Source of the DNA: Leisingera sp. NJS204
GTDB lineage: Bacteria > Pseudomonadota > Alphaproteobacteria > Rhodobacterales > Rhodobacteraceae
Length of the DNA: 64,000 nt
Assembly: GCF_004123675.1 (NCBI RefSeq)
Contig: NZ_CP035417.1
Coordinates: forward strand, 1,417,501-1,481,500
Direction: 5' to 3'
In this document: positions 52,888 through 63,005 of the stretch, in pieces
How the letters are laid out: every line of letters starts with the position of its first letter
Position numbering within the stretch: the first letter of the stretch is position 1
Position numbers and translations under genes: made by a program
The notes under the pieces: model-generated
What the model was told of the DNA's origin: nothing
Seen by the model: the letters and a program-made list of their open reading frames with translations, nothing else
Database searches by the model: none

Positions 52888-52971
52888 CGAACAGCATCTG
52901 TGCGCAGGCCGCTCTAACGCCTGCGCAGAAATGCGCTACTTTCCTCCTGAAGCCGCCAACAGGAGGGAAGG

Positions 52972-53916
52972 ATGAGCTGGAACCCGGCACTGGAACCGCA
53001 ATGCCCCGATGCGGGCAGCCTTGATGCAATTGAAACGGTGATCATCCCGCGCGCCCGTGACCTCGGCGGCTTTGAGGTCCGCCGCGCCTTGCCCGCACCG
53101 CGCCGCCAGATGGTCGGCCCGTTCATCTTCTTCGATCAGGCCGGGCCGGCGGAGTTCCTGACCGGGCAGGGCATCGACGTGCGCCCGCATCCGCATATCG
53201 GCCTTGGCACTGTGACCTATCTCTATCAGGGCGAATTCGAGCATCGCGATTCCTTAGGCACTCACCAGATGATCTATCCGGGCGAGGTGAATTGGATGGT
53301 GGCAGGCCAGGGAGTCACCCATTCCGAACGCACCTCGGCCACGACCCGCGCAGCCCCAAGCAGCCTGTTCGGCATCCAGACCTGGATCGCGTTGCCCGAC
53401 AGCCACGAGGACACGCCCGCGGCCTTTGAACACCACGGCAAGGACGCGCTGCCGCTGCTGGAGGGCGAGGGCAAGGCCGTGCGGCTGATCCTCGGCTCCG
53501 CCTGGGGTGAGAAAGCCCCTGCAACGCTTTATTCTGAAACATTTTATGCCGATGCGGTATTGCAGGCCGGCGCCAAACTGCCGCTGCCCTTGGATCACGA
53601 GGACCGGGGGCTTTACGTCACGCAAGGATCGGTGGAAATCGCCGGCGAAACATTTGAGGCCGGCCGGATGATGGTTTTCCGGCCCGGTGACGCGATCACT
53701 GTGACCGCAGGCCCGCAAGGGGCGCGGCTGATGGCGCTGGGCGGTGCGACGCTGAACGGGCCGCGCTATATCTGGTGGAACTTCGTCGCCTCCTCCCGCG
53801 ACCGGATCGAAGACGCCAAGTCCGCCTGGGCCGCTGGCGACTGGCAGCAGGGCCGCTTCCAGCTGCCGCCTGGCGATGATGAAGAATTCACCCCGCTGCC
53901 GGAGAAGCGGAAATAA
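52972..53916 (+). CDS. Pirin family protein
   Basis: A 314-residue bicupin. The metal site is DVRPHPHIGLGTVTYLYQGEFEHRDS with the conserved His pair plus later His/Glu, and GQGVTHSERT. Bacterial pirins can be quercetinases or regulators of pyruvate metabolism; the role here is open. AGGAGGGAAGG is a strong ribosome-binding site. Confidence 0.87.
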   Translation: MSWNPALEPQCPDAGSLDAIETVIIPRARDLGGFEVRRALPAPRRQMVGPFIFFDQAGPAEFLTGQGIDVRPHPHIGLGTVTYLYQGEFEHRDSLGTHQMIYPGEVNWMVAGQGVTHSERTSATTRAAPSSLFGIQTWIALPDSHEDTPAAFEHHGKDALPLLEGEGKAVRLILGSAWGEKAPATLYSETFYADAVLQAGAKLPLPLDHEDRGLYVTQGSVEIAGETFEAGRMMVFRPGDAITVTAGPQGARLMALGGATLNGPRYIWWNFVASSRDRIEDAKSAWAAGDWQQGRFQLPPGDDEEFTPLPEKRK

Positions 53917-53966
53917 TTCACATGTGAAGCCTTGCGCCGCCGCCCGAACGGGTGTTCTGTCCCGCC

Positions 53967-54887
53967 ATGTCCCAAACCGCCAAATCCGGCTATACCGTGC
54001 AAAACCCTCTTCGGGGGGTGTTCTGGATGGTTGTCACCGGTCTTTGCTTTGTGGCGGTCACAGCGCTGGTCAAACACCTTGGCAGCCGCATCCCGCCCGC
54101 CGAAAGCGCCTTTTTGCGGTACTTGCTGGGGCTGGTGTTTCTGATCCCGATGGCCGGGGCCTTGCGCCGGGCGCAGCTGACCCCGCGGCTTTGGGCATTG
54201 TTTGCAGGCCGCGGCGTGGTGCATTCTGCCGGCGTGATCCTGTGGTTTTATGCTATGACCCAGATCCCGCTGGCCGAGGTTACGGCAATGAACTACCTGT
54301 CCCCGGTCTATGTCACCTTGGGGGCTGCGCTGTTTCTGGGGGAGAAGCTGGCGGTGCGCCGGATATCGGCGATTGCTGTCGCTTTGATCGGCGCGATGAT
54401 CATCCTGCGTCCGGGCTTCCGCGAAGTCTCCCCCGGCCATATCGCCATGCTGTTCACTGCCGTGTCCTTCGGGGCCTCTTACCTGATCGCCAAGTTTACT
54501 GTCGGCAGCAACAGCCCGGCTGTCGTGGTCGGCATGCTGTCGATCTTTGTCACTCTGGGCCTTGCCCCCTTTGCCCTGGCGGTCTGGGTGACGCCCACGC
54601 TGGCCGAGATTGCAATTCTGTTCGGAGTCGCCAGCTTTGCCACCGCGGGCCACTACACCATGACGCTTGCCTTTGCTGCGGCACCCGTTGCGGTGACCCA
54701 GCCGGTCACGTTCCTGCAACTGGTCTGGGCCACCTTGCTGGGCGCACTGGCGTTTGGTGAACCGGCTGACATCTGGGTAATGTCCGGCGGCGGGCTGATC
54801 CTGGCTGCGGTCAGTTTTATCTCGTGGCGTGAAGCCAGAATTAAAAAGAAGGCTCTTACACCTTCCGGTAATGCGACTGGTGTTTGA
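53967..54887 (+). CDS. DMT-superfamily (EamA) transporter
   Basis: A 306-residue inner-membrane protein with ten predicted spans in two EamA repeats (LRYLLGLVFLIPMAGAL, YLSPVYVTLGAALFLGE; later VTFLQLVWATLLGALAFGE). Probably an exporter of a metabolite or amino acid. ATG 53967 is preferred to GTG 53952, but neither has a clear ribosome-binding site. Confidence 0.82.
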   Translation: MSQTAKSGYTVQNPLRGVFWMVVTGLCFVAVTALVKHLGSRIPPAESAFLRYLLGLVFLIPMAGALRRAQLTPRLWALFAGRGVVHSAGVILWFYAMTQIPLAEVTAMNYLSPVYVTLGAALFLGEKLAVRRISAIAVALIGAMIILRPGFREVSPGHIAMLFTAVSFGASYLIAKFTVGSNSPAVVVGMLSIFVTLGLAPFALAVWVTPTLAEIAILFGVASFATAGHYTMTLAFAAAPVAVTQPVTFLQLVWATLLGALAFGEPADIWVMSGGGLILAAVSFISWREARIKKKALTPSGNATGV

Positions 54888-54953
54888 TCGTCTTATGGAT
54901 GTTACAAACCCGAAGTAATCTCCCGCTCTTACCGACGCAAGCGGAGACCGCGC

Positions 54954-55982
54954 ATGGCGAATTGGCTTTGGCCCACGGCGTTGCTGCTGGCGGCCCTTTT
55001 TGATCCGCCGGCCGCCCAGGCCGGGCCCAGTATCTGCAACGATACTGAGGCTTTGCATCAATTGGCCGTCAGCTTGCGGATTGACGGCCGTTGGGTGGTA
55101 CAGGGCTGGCAGCCGCTCATCCCGGGAGATTGCGCCGAACCGGTGCCGGCCGGCTATCAGGGCCGGTTTCTCTACTTCCGCGCCAAAAGCCCCGGATACA
55201 GTTTCCGCGACGACAGCGTCCGGTTTTGCACGGCCCAGGGCCGGTTCCGGATTGAGCATGGCAGCGATTGCACCACACAAGGCTATGCAATGCAGGGTTT
55301 TGCCAAAACCGTTACGGCACCAGCAGGACCGCAGGTTCTGCTCAGTTCCCGATCACAGTCCGAACGCCGGGAGGCTGCGGTTGCCGCCGCTGAAGACGGG
55401 CATGACGCAACAGAAGACCAATTTCATTACGCGGCGGAGGTGGTCTTTCAAGGCTGCAAGCAGCAGAAAAGTCCGGGCGCCGTCACCTGCAGTTTTGTTG
55501 GCGGCGGCATGGAGTTCGGTGCTGTGGGCAAGGTCCGGATCTCCGATCCGGTCTTCACATTCCTGCTGGGGCTGGTGCGCGGCACCCCGCTGGCTATTGA
55601 CGGTGAGATAGTCACCCGTTTCGGCTCCTTTGCAGAGCTGGAGCTGCACAGTGTCACGCCGCGTGTGCCGAACCGGTTCGACAAGATGCTGCAGAACATG
55701 CAGGGAGAGTGGCGGTCCGTGCAAAACCCCAAAGACCGGTTTGCCATTTCCGGTGCCGTGCGCCAGGTCCGATACGGCGGCAGGCAAATGACCCCGGAGT
55801 TTGTCACGATCGAGCAAGGCTGCCGCGGCATGGGGTTTACGGGTGACTTCCTGATGGCCTGGGACAGCCAGAGCGGCACCAAACTGTGTTATCAGATCGA
55901 TTCTCTGACCCGCGATGGAATGACACTTATTTATTTGCCGCGCGGAACCCGGCTGGACTACGAACGGCTGCCTGGCGGCTAG
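54954..55982 (+). CDS. Exported protein with DUF1036-like domain and C-terminal YLPRG domain
   Basis: A 342-residue protein with a signal peptide (1-23, ending AAQA). Residues 25-120 fit DUF1036 (ICNDT, LRIDGRWVVQGWQPLIPGDC, RFCTAQGRF, a CTTQGYAMQGF end), with paired cysteines. The C-terminal part (about 280-342) shares a CYxID-x5-YLPRG-x2-L-x-Y motif with the small protein at 49208. Function unknown. It stops 3 bp from the convergent betI gene. Confidence 0.7.
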   Translation: MANWLWPTALLLAALFDPPAAQAGPSICNDTEALHQLAVSLRIDGRWVVQGWQPLIPGDCAEPVPAGYQGRFLYFRAKSPGYSFRDDSVRFCTAQGRFRIEHGSDCTTQGYAMQGFAKTVTAPAGPQVLLSSRSQSERREAAVAAAEDGHDATEDQFHYAAEVVFQGCKQQKSPGAVTCSFVGGGMEFGAVGKVRISDPVFTFLLGLVRGTPLAIDGEIVTRFGSFAELELHSVTPRVPNRFDKMLQNMQGEWRSVQNPKDRFAISGAVRQVRYGGRQMTPEFVTIEQGCRGMGFTGDFLMAWDSQSGTKLCYQIDSLTRDGMTLIYLPRGTRLDYERLPGG

Positions 55983-55985
55983 GCC

Positions 55986-56561
55986 TTATGGGATGACAAG
56001 ATCCACAACCAGATGCGCCGCAGCTCGCGCGGCCTCGGGATTCAGCGGATCTTCCGACTGCGCGGCCTGTAGCCAGACCCCGTCCATATAGCATTGCAGC
56101 GCCTGGCGCGCGGTTTCCAACTGTCCGCCGGGCAGCAGCGCCCGCAGCTCGGCCAGGACATGGCTGCGCACCCGGGCACGGTTGATTCGGTGCAGGCGGC
56201 TCAGCCGCGGCGAATAGGGGGCATTTGCCCAGAACTGCATCCAGATACTGCACTGGGGCACAGTGAAAAGACCGTCGGCAAAGTTCGCGTCCATCACCGC
56301 ATATAGCCGTTCGCGCGGGGTGCGCGCTGTGGCATAGCCATCCGCCATGGCCCGCCGCAGCTTGCCCAGAAGATGCAGCATTGTGGCTTCCATCAGCCCT
56401 TCCTTGGAGCCGAAATAATAGTTTATCGAGGCCGCCGAAGCACCGGCCTCCCTGGCGATTTCCGCCATGGTTACAACACCGTAACCGCGCTCATGCACTG
56501 CAACGATGGTGGCTTCGATCAGCTCTTCGTTGCGGATATCCCGGATGCGTTTCCTGCTCAT
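55986..56561 (-). CDS. betI: BetI-type TetR repressor of choline genes
   Basis: A 191-residue TetR repressor that in other bacteria is released from DNA by choline. Helix-turn-helix VTMAEIAREAGASAASINYYFGSKEGLMEA (about 30-60) and the QCSIWMQFWANAPYSPRLSRLH region match BetI. It is divergent from betT, with a 16-bp palindrome in between. The ATG at 56561 is chosen over the longer frame, which would run through the operator. Confidence 0.9.
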   Translation of the reverse strand: MSRKRIRDIRNEELIEATIVAVHERGYGVVTMAEIAREAGASAASINYYFGSKEGLMEATMLHLLGKLRRAMADGYATARTPRERLYAVMDANFADGLFTVPQCSIWMQFWANAPYSPRLSRLHRINRARVRSHVLAELRALLPGGQLETARQALQCYMDGVWLQAAQSEDPLNPEAARAAAHLVVDLVIP

Positions 56562-56620
56562 GAATAAGTTGTGCGGCAATTGGGCCGGCGTTTCAACTGT
56601 TGTTCGAGGGAATCCAAATC

Positions 56621-56636
56621 TTGAATGGTCATTCAA
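56621..56636. promoter_or_regulatory. Putative BetI operator between betI and betT
   Basis: TTGAATG-GT-CATTCAA, perfect 7-bp arms, 59 bp from the betI start and 84 bp from the betT start. It resembles the palindromic BetI sites (TTGA...TTCAA) reported in other bacteria. Confidence 0.65.
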
Positions 56637-56720
56637 AAAACTATTTGGCCGATCAGTCTGCTGTGTTATGTACCCGACCCATGTCTTAGGGCGGGAACCG
56701 CCTGGAAATGGGAGGGACAT

Positions 56721-57929
56721 ATGACTTCAATCATTTCATTCGGGATTCTGCTGGCCTTTGCGCTGGTGGTGTTCTGCGTGATCAAGTGGTGGAACGTCCG
56801 CAACGTCGGCGTGACTCCGGTCCACTTGTTCACCTTCATCGCAATCCTCTTCACCTCGGGCCTGGACGTCGGCCTGATCATGTTCCCGCTGGCCTGGGAC
56901 TTTCCGCTTTATGCCGACACCGCGGCAGAGCCCGCCTATGGGTTCACCAACCCGCTGGCGCTGGAATTCGGCTTCTGGGGCTTCCTGATCTGGGGCTTCT
57001 ACTTCCTGACCACCTTCTATTTCTGCGTGGTCGAGCCGCGGGTGAAGTTCTTTGAGATCCCGCTGGTGAAATGGCTCAACAACATCGTGATCATCGGCAC
57101 CTGCGCCTTCACCGGCGCGCTGTTCCTGATCTACCTGCCGTATTATGCCACTTTCATGGGCGACGGCGAGAGCGTGATCCCGGCCTTCTATGTCATTACC
57201 TTCCTGGTGATCCTGTTTGCCGCCTTCTCGTCGACCGACATCAAATACGTGCGCATCCTGTCGGTCGGCTCCACCGTGTTGTTCCTGTCGCTGATCCTCG
57301 GCATGTGGGCTTATTCCGGTATGGGGCTGAGCGCCTTCGGCGATACTGCCTCTAACATCGGCGGCTATTTTGCCAACATCCACAAATTCGTGCTGCCGCT
57401 GACCGACTATCACGAATTCTACCTGTTCTGGTGGTTCGCATGGTCGATCATGATCGGCCAGTTCACCTCGCGCTTTGTCGGCGGGCTGCGCACCTGGCAG
57501 GTTCTGGCAGCGCTGCTGATCTTCCCGTCGATCCCGCTGGGTGTGTGGTTCTCGGTTCTGTACTATTACCACCTCAACAGCATCGAGACGACGCTGCTGA
57601 TCAATGTCTCCATGGTCGCGGTGGGCATCATCTTCGTGGTCAACTCCTTTGACTCGCTGATCCGCCTCTACACCGACAACTTGAACCTGACGGCCAAGCG
57701 TTTCGGCACCATTCCTTATGTGCTGGGCAATGCGGTTGTACTGTTTGCCCTGACCCTGGCGTTCCAAAGCCAGTGGCTGCAGATCCAATGGATCGGCACC
57801 GTGGTGATCGGCATCTATGTCGCCTGCCTGGCCTATATCGTGCTGTTCAAGCGCAGCGAAGTGATGAGCATCACCGCTTCGCCCGAGGAAAACACGCTCG
57901 ACTTCGACAAGATCAAGACGGCCCATTAA
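56721..57929 (+). CDS. betT: BCCT-like choline transporter, short form
   Basis: A 402-residue membrane protein of about eleven spans, probably importing choline with Na+ or H+. The BCCT signature is visible in altered form as FWWFAWSIMIGQFTSRFVGG (about 236-255). It is much shorter than usual BCCT carriers (500-680 residues) and lacks the long C-terminal regulatory tail. GGGAGGGA precedes the ATG at 56721. Position at the head of betT-betC-betB-betA and beside BetI supports the assignment. Confidence 0.75.
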   Translation: MTSIISFGILLAFALVVFCVIKWWNVRNVGVTPVHLFTFIAILFTSGLDVGLIMFPLAWDFPLYADTAAEPAYGFTNPLALEFGFWGFLIWGFYFLTTFYFCVVEPRVKFFEIPLVKWLNNIVIIGTCAFTGALFLIYLPYYATFMGDGESVIPAFYVITFLVILFAAFSSTDIKYVRILSVGSTVLFLSLILGMWAYSGMGLSAFGDTASNIGGYFANIHKFVLPLTDYHEFYLFWWFAWSIMIGQFTSRFVGGLRTWQVLAALLIFPSIPLGVWFSVLYYYHLNSIETTLLINVSMVAVGIIFVVNSFDSLIRLYTDNLNLTAKRFGTIPYVLGNAVVLFALTLAFQSQWLQIQWIGTVVIGIYVACLAYIVLFKRSEVMSITASPEENTLDFDKIKTAH

Positions 57930-57985
57930 GGGCGGTCTCCCGGCTGGCCCCTAGTTTCCCCGAATGATGGGACCAGCCACTAACT

Positions 57986-58014
57986 GCCTGGCAGCGCCTT
58001 CGGGCCTGCCAGGC
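57986..58014 (+). other. Stem-loop between betT and betC
   Basis: GCCTGGCAG / CTGCCAGGC, 9-bp arms around an inner CGCC-TTC-GGGC. Only TTT follows, so it would attenuate at most. It may set the ratio of betT to betCBA message. Confidence 0.5.
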
Positions 58015-58053
58015 GCCTTTCGAAGAAACATCGCCAATACTGGGAGGTCCGCG

Positions 58054-59562
58054 ATGAGTGCCCCGAATATCCTGATCCTGATGGTTGACCAGTTGAATGG
58101 GACGCTTTTCCCGGACGGCCCCGCCGAATGGCTGCATGCTCCGAACCTTAAGAAACTGGCGGAACGCTCGACCCGCTTTAAGAACGCCTATACCGCGTCG
58201 CCCTTGTGCGCACCGGGCCGGGCGTCTTTCATGTCCGGCCAGCTGCCGTCGCGCACTGGCGTCTATGACAACGCCGCCGAATTCCGCAGCGACATCCCGA
58301 CCTACGCCCACCATCTGCGCCGCGCAGGCTACTACACCTGCCTTTCAGGCAAGATGCATTTTGTCGGCCCCGACCAGATGCACGGCTTCGAGGACCGCCT
58401 GACCACCGACATCTACCCGGCTGATTTCGGCTGGACCCCGGACTACCGCAAGCCCGGTGAACGCATTGATTGGTGGTATCACAACATGGGGAGCGTCACA
58501 GGGGCAGGGGTCGCGGAGACCTCCAACCAGATGGAATACGACGACGAGGTCGCCTATAATGCCACTGCCAAGCTCTATGAGCTGTCGCGCGGGCTGGACA
58601 ACCGTCCCTGGGCGCTGACCGTCAGCTTTACCCACCCGCATGACCCTTATGTGGCGCGCAAGAAATACTGGGACCTTTATGAGGATTGCGCGCATCTTCT
58701 GCCGCAAGTTCCGGCAATGGATTACGACGACCACGACCCGCACGCCCAGCGGATCTTCGACGCCAACGACTGGCGCAGTTTCGACATCTCTGAAGAAGAC
58801 ATCAAACGCTCCCGCCGCGCCTATTTCGCCAATATCTCCTATTTGGATGACAAGATCGGCGAGATCCTGAATGTGCTGGAAACCACCCGGCAGGAGGCAA
58901 TCATCCTGTTTGTCTCCGACCACGGCGACATGCTGGGCGAACGGGGCCTGTGGTTCAAGATGAGCTTCTATGACGGCTCCTCCCGCGTGCCGCTGATGAT
59001 CTCCGCGCCGGACCTGCCAGCGGGCCTGATCGAAGCACCTGTTTCCACGCTGGACGTGACTCCGACGCTGGGCGCGCTGGCGGGTGTCGATATGGCTGAA
59101 ATCGAACCCTGGACCGACGGCCAGAACCTGGTGCCGCTGGCCACCGGCACGGAACGGACCGAACCGGTTGCCATTGAATACGCGGCTGAGGCCTCATATG
59201 CGCCGCTGGTGTCGCTCCGCTATGGCAAGTGGAAATACAACCGCTGCGCGCTGGACCCCGATCAACTGTTCGATCTGCAGGCCGACCCGCACGAGCTGAC
59301 CAATCTGGCAGCCGATCCGGCCCATGCCGGAACGCTGGAAACCTTGCGCGCCAAATCAGACGCCCGCTGGGACCTGGAGGTCTTCGACGCCGAGGTGCGC
59401 GCCAGTCAGGCCCGCCGCTGGGTGGTCTACGAGGCTCTGCGCCAAGGCGGCTACTACCCCTGGGATTACCAGCCGCTGCAAAAGGCATCCGAGCGCTACA
59501 TGCGCAATCACATGGATCTTAACACCCTCGAGGAAAACAAACGTTTTCCCCGCGGCGAATAA
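58054..59562 (+). CDS. betC: Choline-sulfatase
   Basis: A 502-residue type I sulfatase that hydrolyses choline-O-sulfate to choline and sulfate in the cytoplasm. The signature Cys52-Ala-Pro-Gly-Arg56 carries the cysteine converted to formylglycine. Other active-site elements: [33 protein letters not shown]. The C-terminal WEVF-type region and last 50 residues match the choline-sulfatase C-terminal domain. GGGAGG precedes the ATG at 58054. Confidence 0.93.
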   Translation: MSAPNILILMVDQLNGTLFPDGPAEWLHAPNLKKLAERSTRFKNAYTASPLCAPGRASFMSGQLPSRTGVYDNAAEFRSDIPTYAHHLRRAGYYTCLSGKMHFVGPDQMHGFEDRLTTDIYPADFGWTPDYRKPGERIDWWYHNMGSVTGAGVAETSNQMEYDDEVAYNATAKLYELSRGLDNRPWALTVSFTHPHDPYVARKKYWDLYEDCAHLLPQVPAMDYDDHDPHAQRIFDANDWRSFDISEEDIKRSRRAYFANISYLDDKIGEILNVLETTRQEAIILFVSDHGDMLGERGLWFKMSFYDGSSRVPLMISAPDLPAGLIEAPVSTLDVTPTLGALAGVDMAEIEPWTDGQNLVPLATGTERTEPVAIEYAAEASYAPLVSLRYGKWKYNRCALDPDQLFDLQADPHELTNLAADPAHAGTLETLRAKSDARWDLEVFDAEVRASQARRWVVYEALRQGGYYPWDYQPLQKASERYMRNHMDLNTLEENKRFPRGE

Positions 59563-59584
59563 CCCGAAATCAGCACCCCGCCAG

Positions 59585-59617
59585 TTCTTCTGGCCCCAAA
59601 TATCCCCGCCGGAGGCA
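59585..59617 (+). repeat. Dispersed element, copy C, just upstream of betB
   Basis: TTCTTCTGGCCCCAAATATC, then CCCGCCGGAGGC. Related to copies A, B and D. Its GGAGG (59611-59615) stands nine bases before the betB ATG and is the only visible ribosome-binding site. Confidence 0.55.
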
Positions 59618-59624
59618 TGAAAAT

Positions 59625-61082
59625 ATGACCCACCCCGCACAGCCCAAAGCCAGCCACTTCATCAACGGCGAATACGTCGAAGACACCGCAGGCACCCCGA
59701 TCCCGGTGATCTACGCCGCCACCGGTGAGCAGATCGCCACCGTCTACGCCGCAACGCCCGCAATCGTTGAACAGGCACTCTCCACCGCCAAGGAAGCGCA
59801 AAAGGCATGGGCCAAGATGACCGGCACCGAGCGCGGCCGCATCCTGCGCCGCGCCGCCGACATCATGCGCGAGCGCAACCACGACCTCAGCGTGCTGGAA
59901 ACCTACGACACCGGCAAGCCGCTGCAGGAAACCCTGGTGGCCGATGCCACCTCCGGCGCAGACGCGCTGGAGTATTTCGGCGGCCTCGCCGCCTCGCTGA
60001 CCGGCGAGCATATCCCGCTGGGTGAAGACTGGGTCTATACCAAACGCGAGGCGCTGGGCCTGTGCGTCGGCATCGGCGCCTGGAATTACCCGACCCAGAT
60101 CGCCTGCTGGAAAGGCGCGCCCGCGCTGGCCTGCGGCAACTCGATGGTGTTCAAGCCGTCCGAGACCACGCCGCTCTGCGCGTTGAAAGTGGCCGAAATC
60201 CTGATCGAGGCCGGCGCCCCCGCAGGCGTCTTCAACGTCGTTCAGGGCATGGGCGAAGTGGGCGGTGCGCTGGTGACCGATCCGCGCGTTGACAAGGTTT
60301 CGCTGACCGGTTCGGTGCCGACCGGCAAGAAGGTCTATGCCGCCGCCGCTGCGGGCATGAAGCACGTCACCATGGAACTGGGCGGCAAGTCGCCGCTGAT
60401 CATCTTTGACGACGCTGATGTGGACAACGCTGTTGGTGGCGCCATCAACGGCAACTTCTACTCCTCCGGCCAGGTGTGTTCGAACGGCACCCGCGTGTTT
60501 GTGCAGAAAGGCATCAAGGAAAAATTCCTTGCCCGTCTCGCCGAACGCACCGGGAATGCCATCATCGGCGACCCGATGGATGAGGCCACCAGCTTTGGCC
60601 CGATGGTCACCGAGAACCAGATGAACATCGTTTTGGGCTATATCGAGAAGGGCAAAGAAGAAGGCGCCCGCTTGATCTGCGGCGGCAAGCGCGCGGATAT
60701 GGACGGCTATTTCATTGAGCCCACCGTCTTTGCCGATGTGACCGACGACATGACCATCGCGCGCGAAGAAATCTTCGGCCCGGTGATGTCCGTCCTTGAT
60801 TTCGACACCGAGGAAGAGGTCGTCGCCCGCGCCAATGACACCGAATTCGGCCTGTCGGCAGGTGTGTTCACCAAGGACTTCACCCGCGCCCACCGGGTGA
60901 TCGGCAATCTTGAGGCCGGCAGCTGCTTTATCAACTCTTACAACGACGCCCCGGTCGAGGCGCCGTTCGGCGGCGTAAAGGCATCCGGCGTTGGCCGCGA
61001 GAACTCGAAAGAGGCGATCAAGCACTTCAGCCAGGTGAAATCGGTCTACGTCCGCATGGGCGACGTCGAAGCGGCATTCTGA
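59625..61082 (+). CDS. betB: Betaine-aldehyde dehydrogenase
   Basis: A 485-residue NAD(P)-dependent ALDH that turns betaine aldehyde into glycine betaine. Catalytic Cys285 ([10 protein letters not shown]) and Glu251 (MELGGKS), the GSVPTGKKV nucleotide loop and GAWNYP are present. The Asn and aromatic residues near [10 protein letters not shown] fit the BADH type. It follows betC by 62 bp; an in-frame-stopped ATG-AAA-ATA-TGA mini-frame lies just ahead of its start. Confidence 0.94.
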   Translation: MTHPAQPKASHFINGEYVEDTAGTPIPVIYAATGEQIATVYAATPAIVEQALSTAKEAQKAWAKMTGTERGRILRRAADIMRERNHDLSVLETYDTGKPLQETLVADATSGADALEYFGGLAASLTGEHIPLGEDWVYTKREALGLCVGIGAWNYPTQIACWKGAPALACGNSMVFKPSETTPLCALKVAEILIEAGAPAGVFNVVQGMGEVGGALVTDPRVDKVSLTGSVPTGKKVYAAAAAGMKHVTMELGGKSPLIIFDDADVDNAVGGAINGNFYSSGQVCSNGTRVFVQKGIKEKFLARLAERTGNAIIGDPMDEATSFGPMVTENQMNIVLGYIEKGKEEGARLICGGKRADMDGYFIEPTVFADVTDDMTIAREEIFGPVMSVLDFDTEEEVVARANDTEFGLSAGVFTKDFTRAHRVIGNLEAGSCFINSYNDAPVEAPFGGVKASGVGRENSKEAIKHFSQVKSVYVRMGDVEAAF

Positions 61083-61291
61083 TTGCCCTTTCGGGCAACG
61101 CCCACCCGCCGCCCCGTTGCCCGATAGGGCAAGAGGGAAGGGGTTGCTGAGAGGTCGCTGAGGGCGCTTTGCGTCCTCAGCAGACCAGAACAATGATGAG
61201 GCAGATTCGGGATGCCTCAAGGACAAGCCGCGCCAAGGCGCGGTGCCAATGGCATCCTTGACCCAACCCGGATCCGCAATGGAGAGAAGAA
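61083..61291 (+). promoter_or_regulatory. Structured spacer between betB and betA
   Basis: Four or more stems in 209 nt: TTGCCC-TTTC-GGGCAA (61083-61098), TTGCCC-GATA-GGGCAA (61117-61132), GCTGAGG/CCTCAGC (61157-61181), and CCGCGCC/GGCGCGG (61228-61243) inside GGATGCC/GGCATCC (61210-61257). TCAAGGA (61217-61223) can instead pair with TCCTTGA (61255-61261), which excludes the outer stem. No gene fits here. It may process or regulate betA separately. Confidence 0.5.
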
Positions 61292-62947
61292 ATGAACGCG
61301 GATTATGTGATTGTCGGGGCCGGGTCTGCCGGTTGTGCAATAGCCTACCGGCTGTCTGAGGCCGGCAAAAAGGTTCTGGTGATCGAACACGGCGGCACCG
61401 ATGCCGGGCCGTTCATCCAGATGCCGGGCGCGCTCAGCTACCCGATGAACATGCCGCTGTACGATTGGGGCTACAAATCCCAGCCCGAGCCGCATCTGGG
61501 CGACCGCGAACTGGTTTGCCCGCGCGGCAAGGTGATCGGCGGCTCCTCCTCGATCAACGGTATGGTCTATGTGCGCGGCCACGCCGGCGACTACAACCAC
61601 TGGGCCGAGTCTGGCGCTGCCGGCTGGTCCTACGCCGACGTGCTGCCGTACTTCAAACGCATGGAAACATGGAACGATCGCGGCCATGGCGGCGATCCGG
61701 ACTGGCGCGGCACCGACGGCCCGCTGCATGTGACCCGCGGCCCCCGCGACAACCCGCTGCACGACGCCTTTGTCAATGCAGGCGCGCAGGCGGGCTACCC
61801 GGTCACCTCCGACTACAACGGCGAGCAGCAGGAAGGCTTCGGCCCGATGGAGATGACGGTCTACAAAGGCCAGCGCTGGTCCGCTGCCAACGCCTATCTG
61901 CGCCCGGCGCTGAAGCGTGACAACTGCAACCTGATCCGTGCCTTCGCCCGCAAGGTGGTGATCGAGGACGGCCGCGCCGTCGGGGTAGAGGTTGAACGCG
62001 GCGGTAAGGTTGAAGTGATCCGCGCCAATACCGAAGTGATCCTGGCCGCCTCCTCGCTGAATTCCCCCAAGATGCTGATGCTGTCCGGTATCGGTCCGGC
62101 CAAACATCTGGCGGAACACGGCATTGACGTGGTCGCCGACCGCCCCGGCGTGGGCCAGAACCTGCAGGACCACCTGGAATTCTATTTCCAGTTCGCCTGC
62201 AAACAGCCGATCACCCTGTTCAAATACTGGAACCTGTTCGGCAAGGCGCTGGTGGGGGCGCAATGGCTGTTCACCAAGACCGGCCTTGGCGCCTCGAACC
62301 AGTTCGAAAGCGCCGCTTTTGTCCGGTCCGGCAAGGGGGTGGACTATCCGGACATCATGTATCACTTCCTGCCGATTGCCGTCCGCTATGACGGTCAGGC
62401 CGCGGCTGAGGGCCATGGTTTCCAGGCCCATGTCGGGCCGATGCGCTCCGGCTCGCGCGGCGAGGTCACGCTGAACTCTGCCGATCCGAAAGACGCGCCA
62501 AACATCCTGTTCAACTACATGTCGACCGAACAGGACTGGGAGGATTTCCGCAAATGCATCCGTCTGACGCGCGAAATCTTCGGCCAGGAGGCGATGAAGC
62601 CCTTCCTCAAGCATGAGATCCAGCCCGGCGAAGCGCTGCAATCGGACGAGGAGCTGAACGGTTTCATCCGGGAGCACGTGGAAAGCGCCTATCACCCCTG
62701 CGGCACCTGCAAGATGGGCGCAGTTGATGACCCGATGTCTGTGGTCGATCCTGAATGCCGCGTGATCGGCGTCGATGGCCTGCGGGTCGCCGACAGCTCG
62801 ATCTTCCCGCGCATCACCAACGGCAACCTCAACGGCCCGTCTATCATGACCGGCGAGAAGGCCTCGGACCACATCCTGGGCCGCCGCCTGCCGTCCTCGA
62901 ACGCTGAACCGTGGTTCAACCCGGACTGGCGCCAGGCGCAGCGCTGA
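61292..62947 (+). CDS. betA: Choline dehydrogenase
   Basis: A 551-residue GMC-family flavoprotein, membrane-associated, oxidising choline to betaine aldehyde. FAD site: [17 protein letters not shown] at the N-terminus. GMC signatures: [18 protein letters not shown] and [15 protein letters not shown]. The catalytic His is about 468 in [20 protein letters not shown] precedes the ATG. Confidence 0.95.
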   Translation: MNADYVIVGAGSAGCAIAYRLSEAGKKVLVIEHGGTDAGPFIQMPGALSYPMNMPLYDWGYKSQPEPHLGDRELVCPRGKVIGGSSSINGMVYVRGHAGDYNHWAESGAAGWSYADVLPYFKRMETWNDRGHGGDPDWRGTDGPLHVTRGPRDNPLHDAFVNAGAQAGYPVTSDYNGEQQEGFGPMEMTVYKGQRWSAANAYLRPALKRDNCNLIRAFARKVVIEDGRAVGVEVERGGKVEVIRANTEVILAASSLNSPKMLMLSGIGPAKHLAEHGIDVVADRPGVGQNLQDHLEFYFQFACKQPITLFKYWNLFGKALVGAQWLFTKTGLGASNQFESAAFVRSGKGVDYPDIMYHFLPIAVRYDGQAAAEGHGFQAHVGPMRSGSRGEVTLNSADPKDAPNILFNYMSTEQDWEDFRKCIRLTREIFGQEAMKPFLKHEIQPGEALQSDEELNGFIREHVESAYHPCGTCKMGAVDDPMSVVDPECRVIGVDGLRVADSSIFPRITNGNLNGPSIMTGEKASDHILGRRLPSSNAEPWFNPDWRQAQR

Positions 62948-62965
62948 TCCTGTTGCGCTGCCAGC

Positions 62966-63005
62966 AAGCCGCCCGCCACCTCCCCGTTGTGCGGGCGGCT
63001 TATTT
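62966..63005 (+). terminator. Terminator after betA
   Basis: AAGCCGCCCGC / GCGGGCGGCTT, 11-bp arms with a 14-nt loop, followed by ATTTCC. It closes the bet operon. Confidence 0.7.

Noticed and set aside
53766-55280. 504-residue open frame on the minus strand
   Set aside because: It crosses the pirin, DMT transporter and DUF1036 genes in antisense and shows no family motif.
56736-57926. 396-residue open frame on the minus strand
   Set aside because: Antisense to betT. Rich in His, Gln, Asp and Glu, as expected for the complement of a membrane protein gene.
59508-62872. Two long minus-strand frames (610 and 551 residues)
   Set aside because: Antisense to betB and betA, both certain genes.
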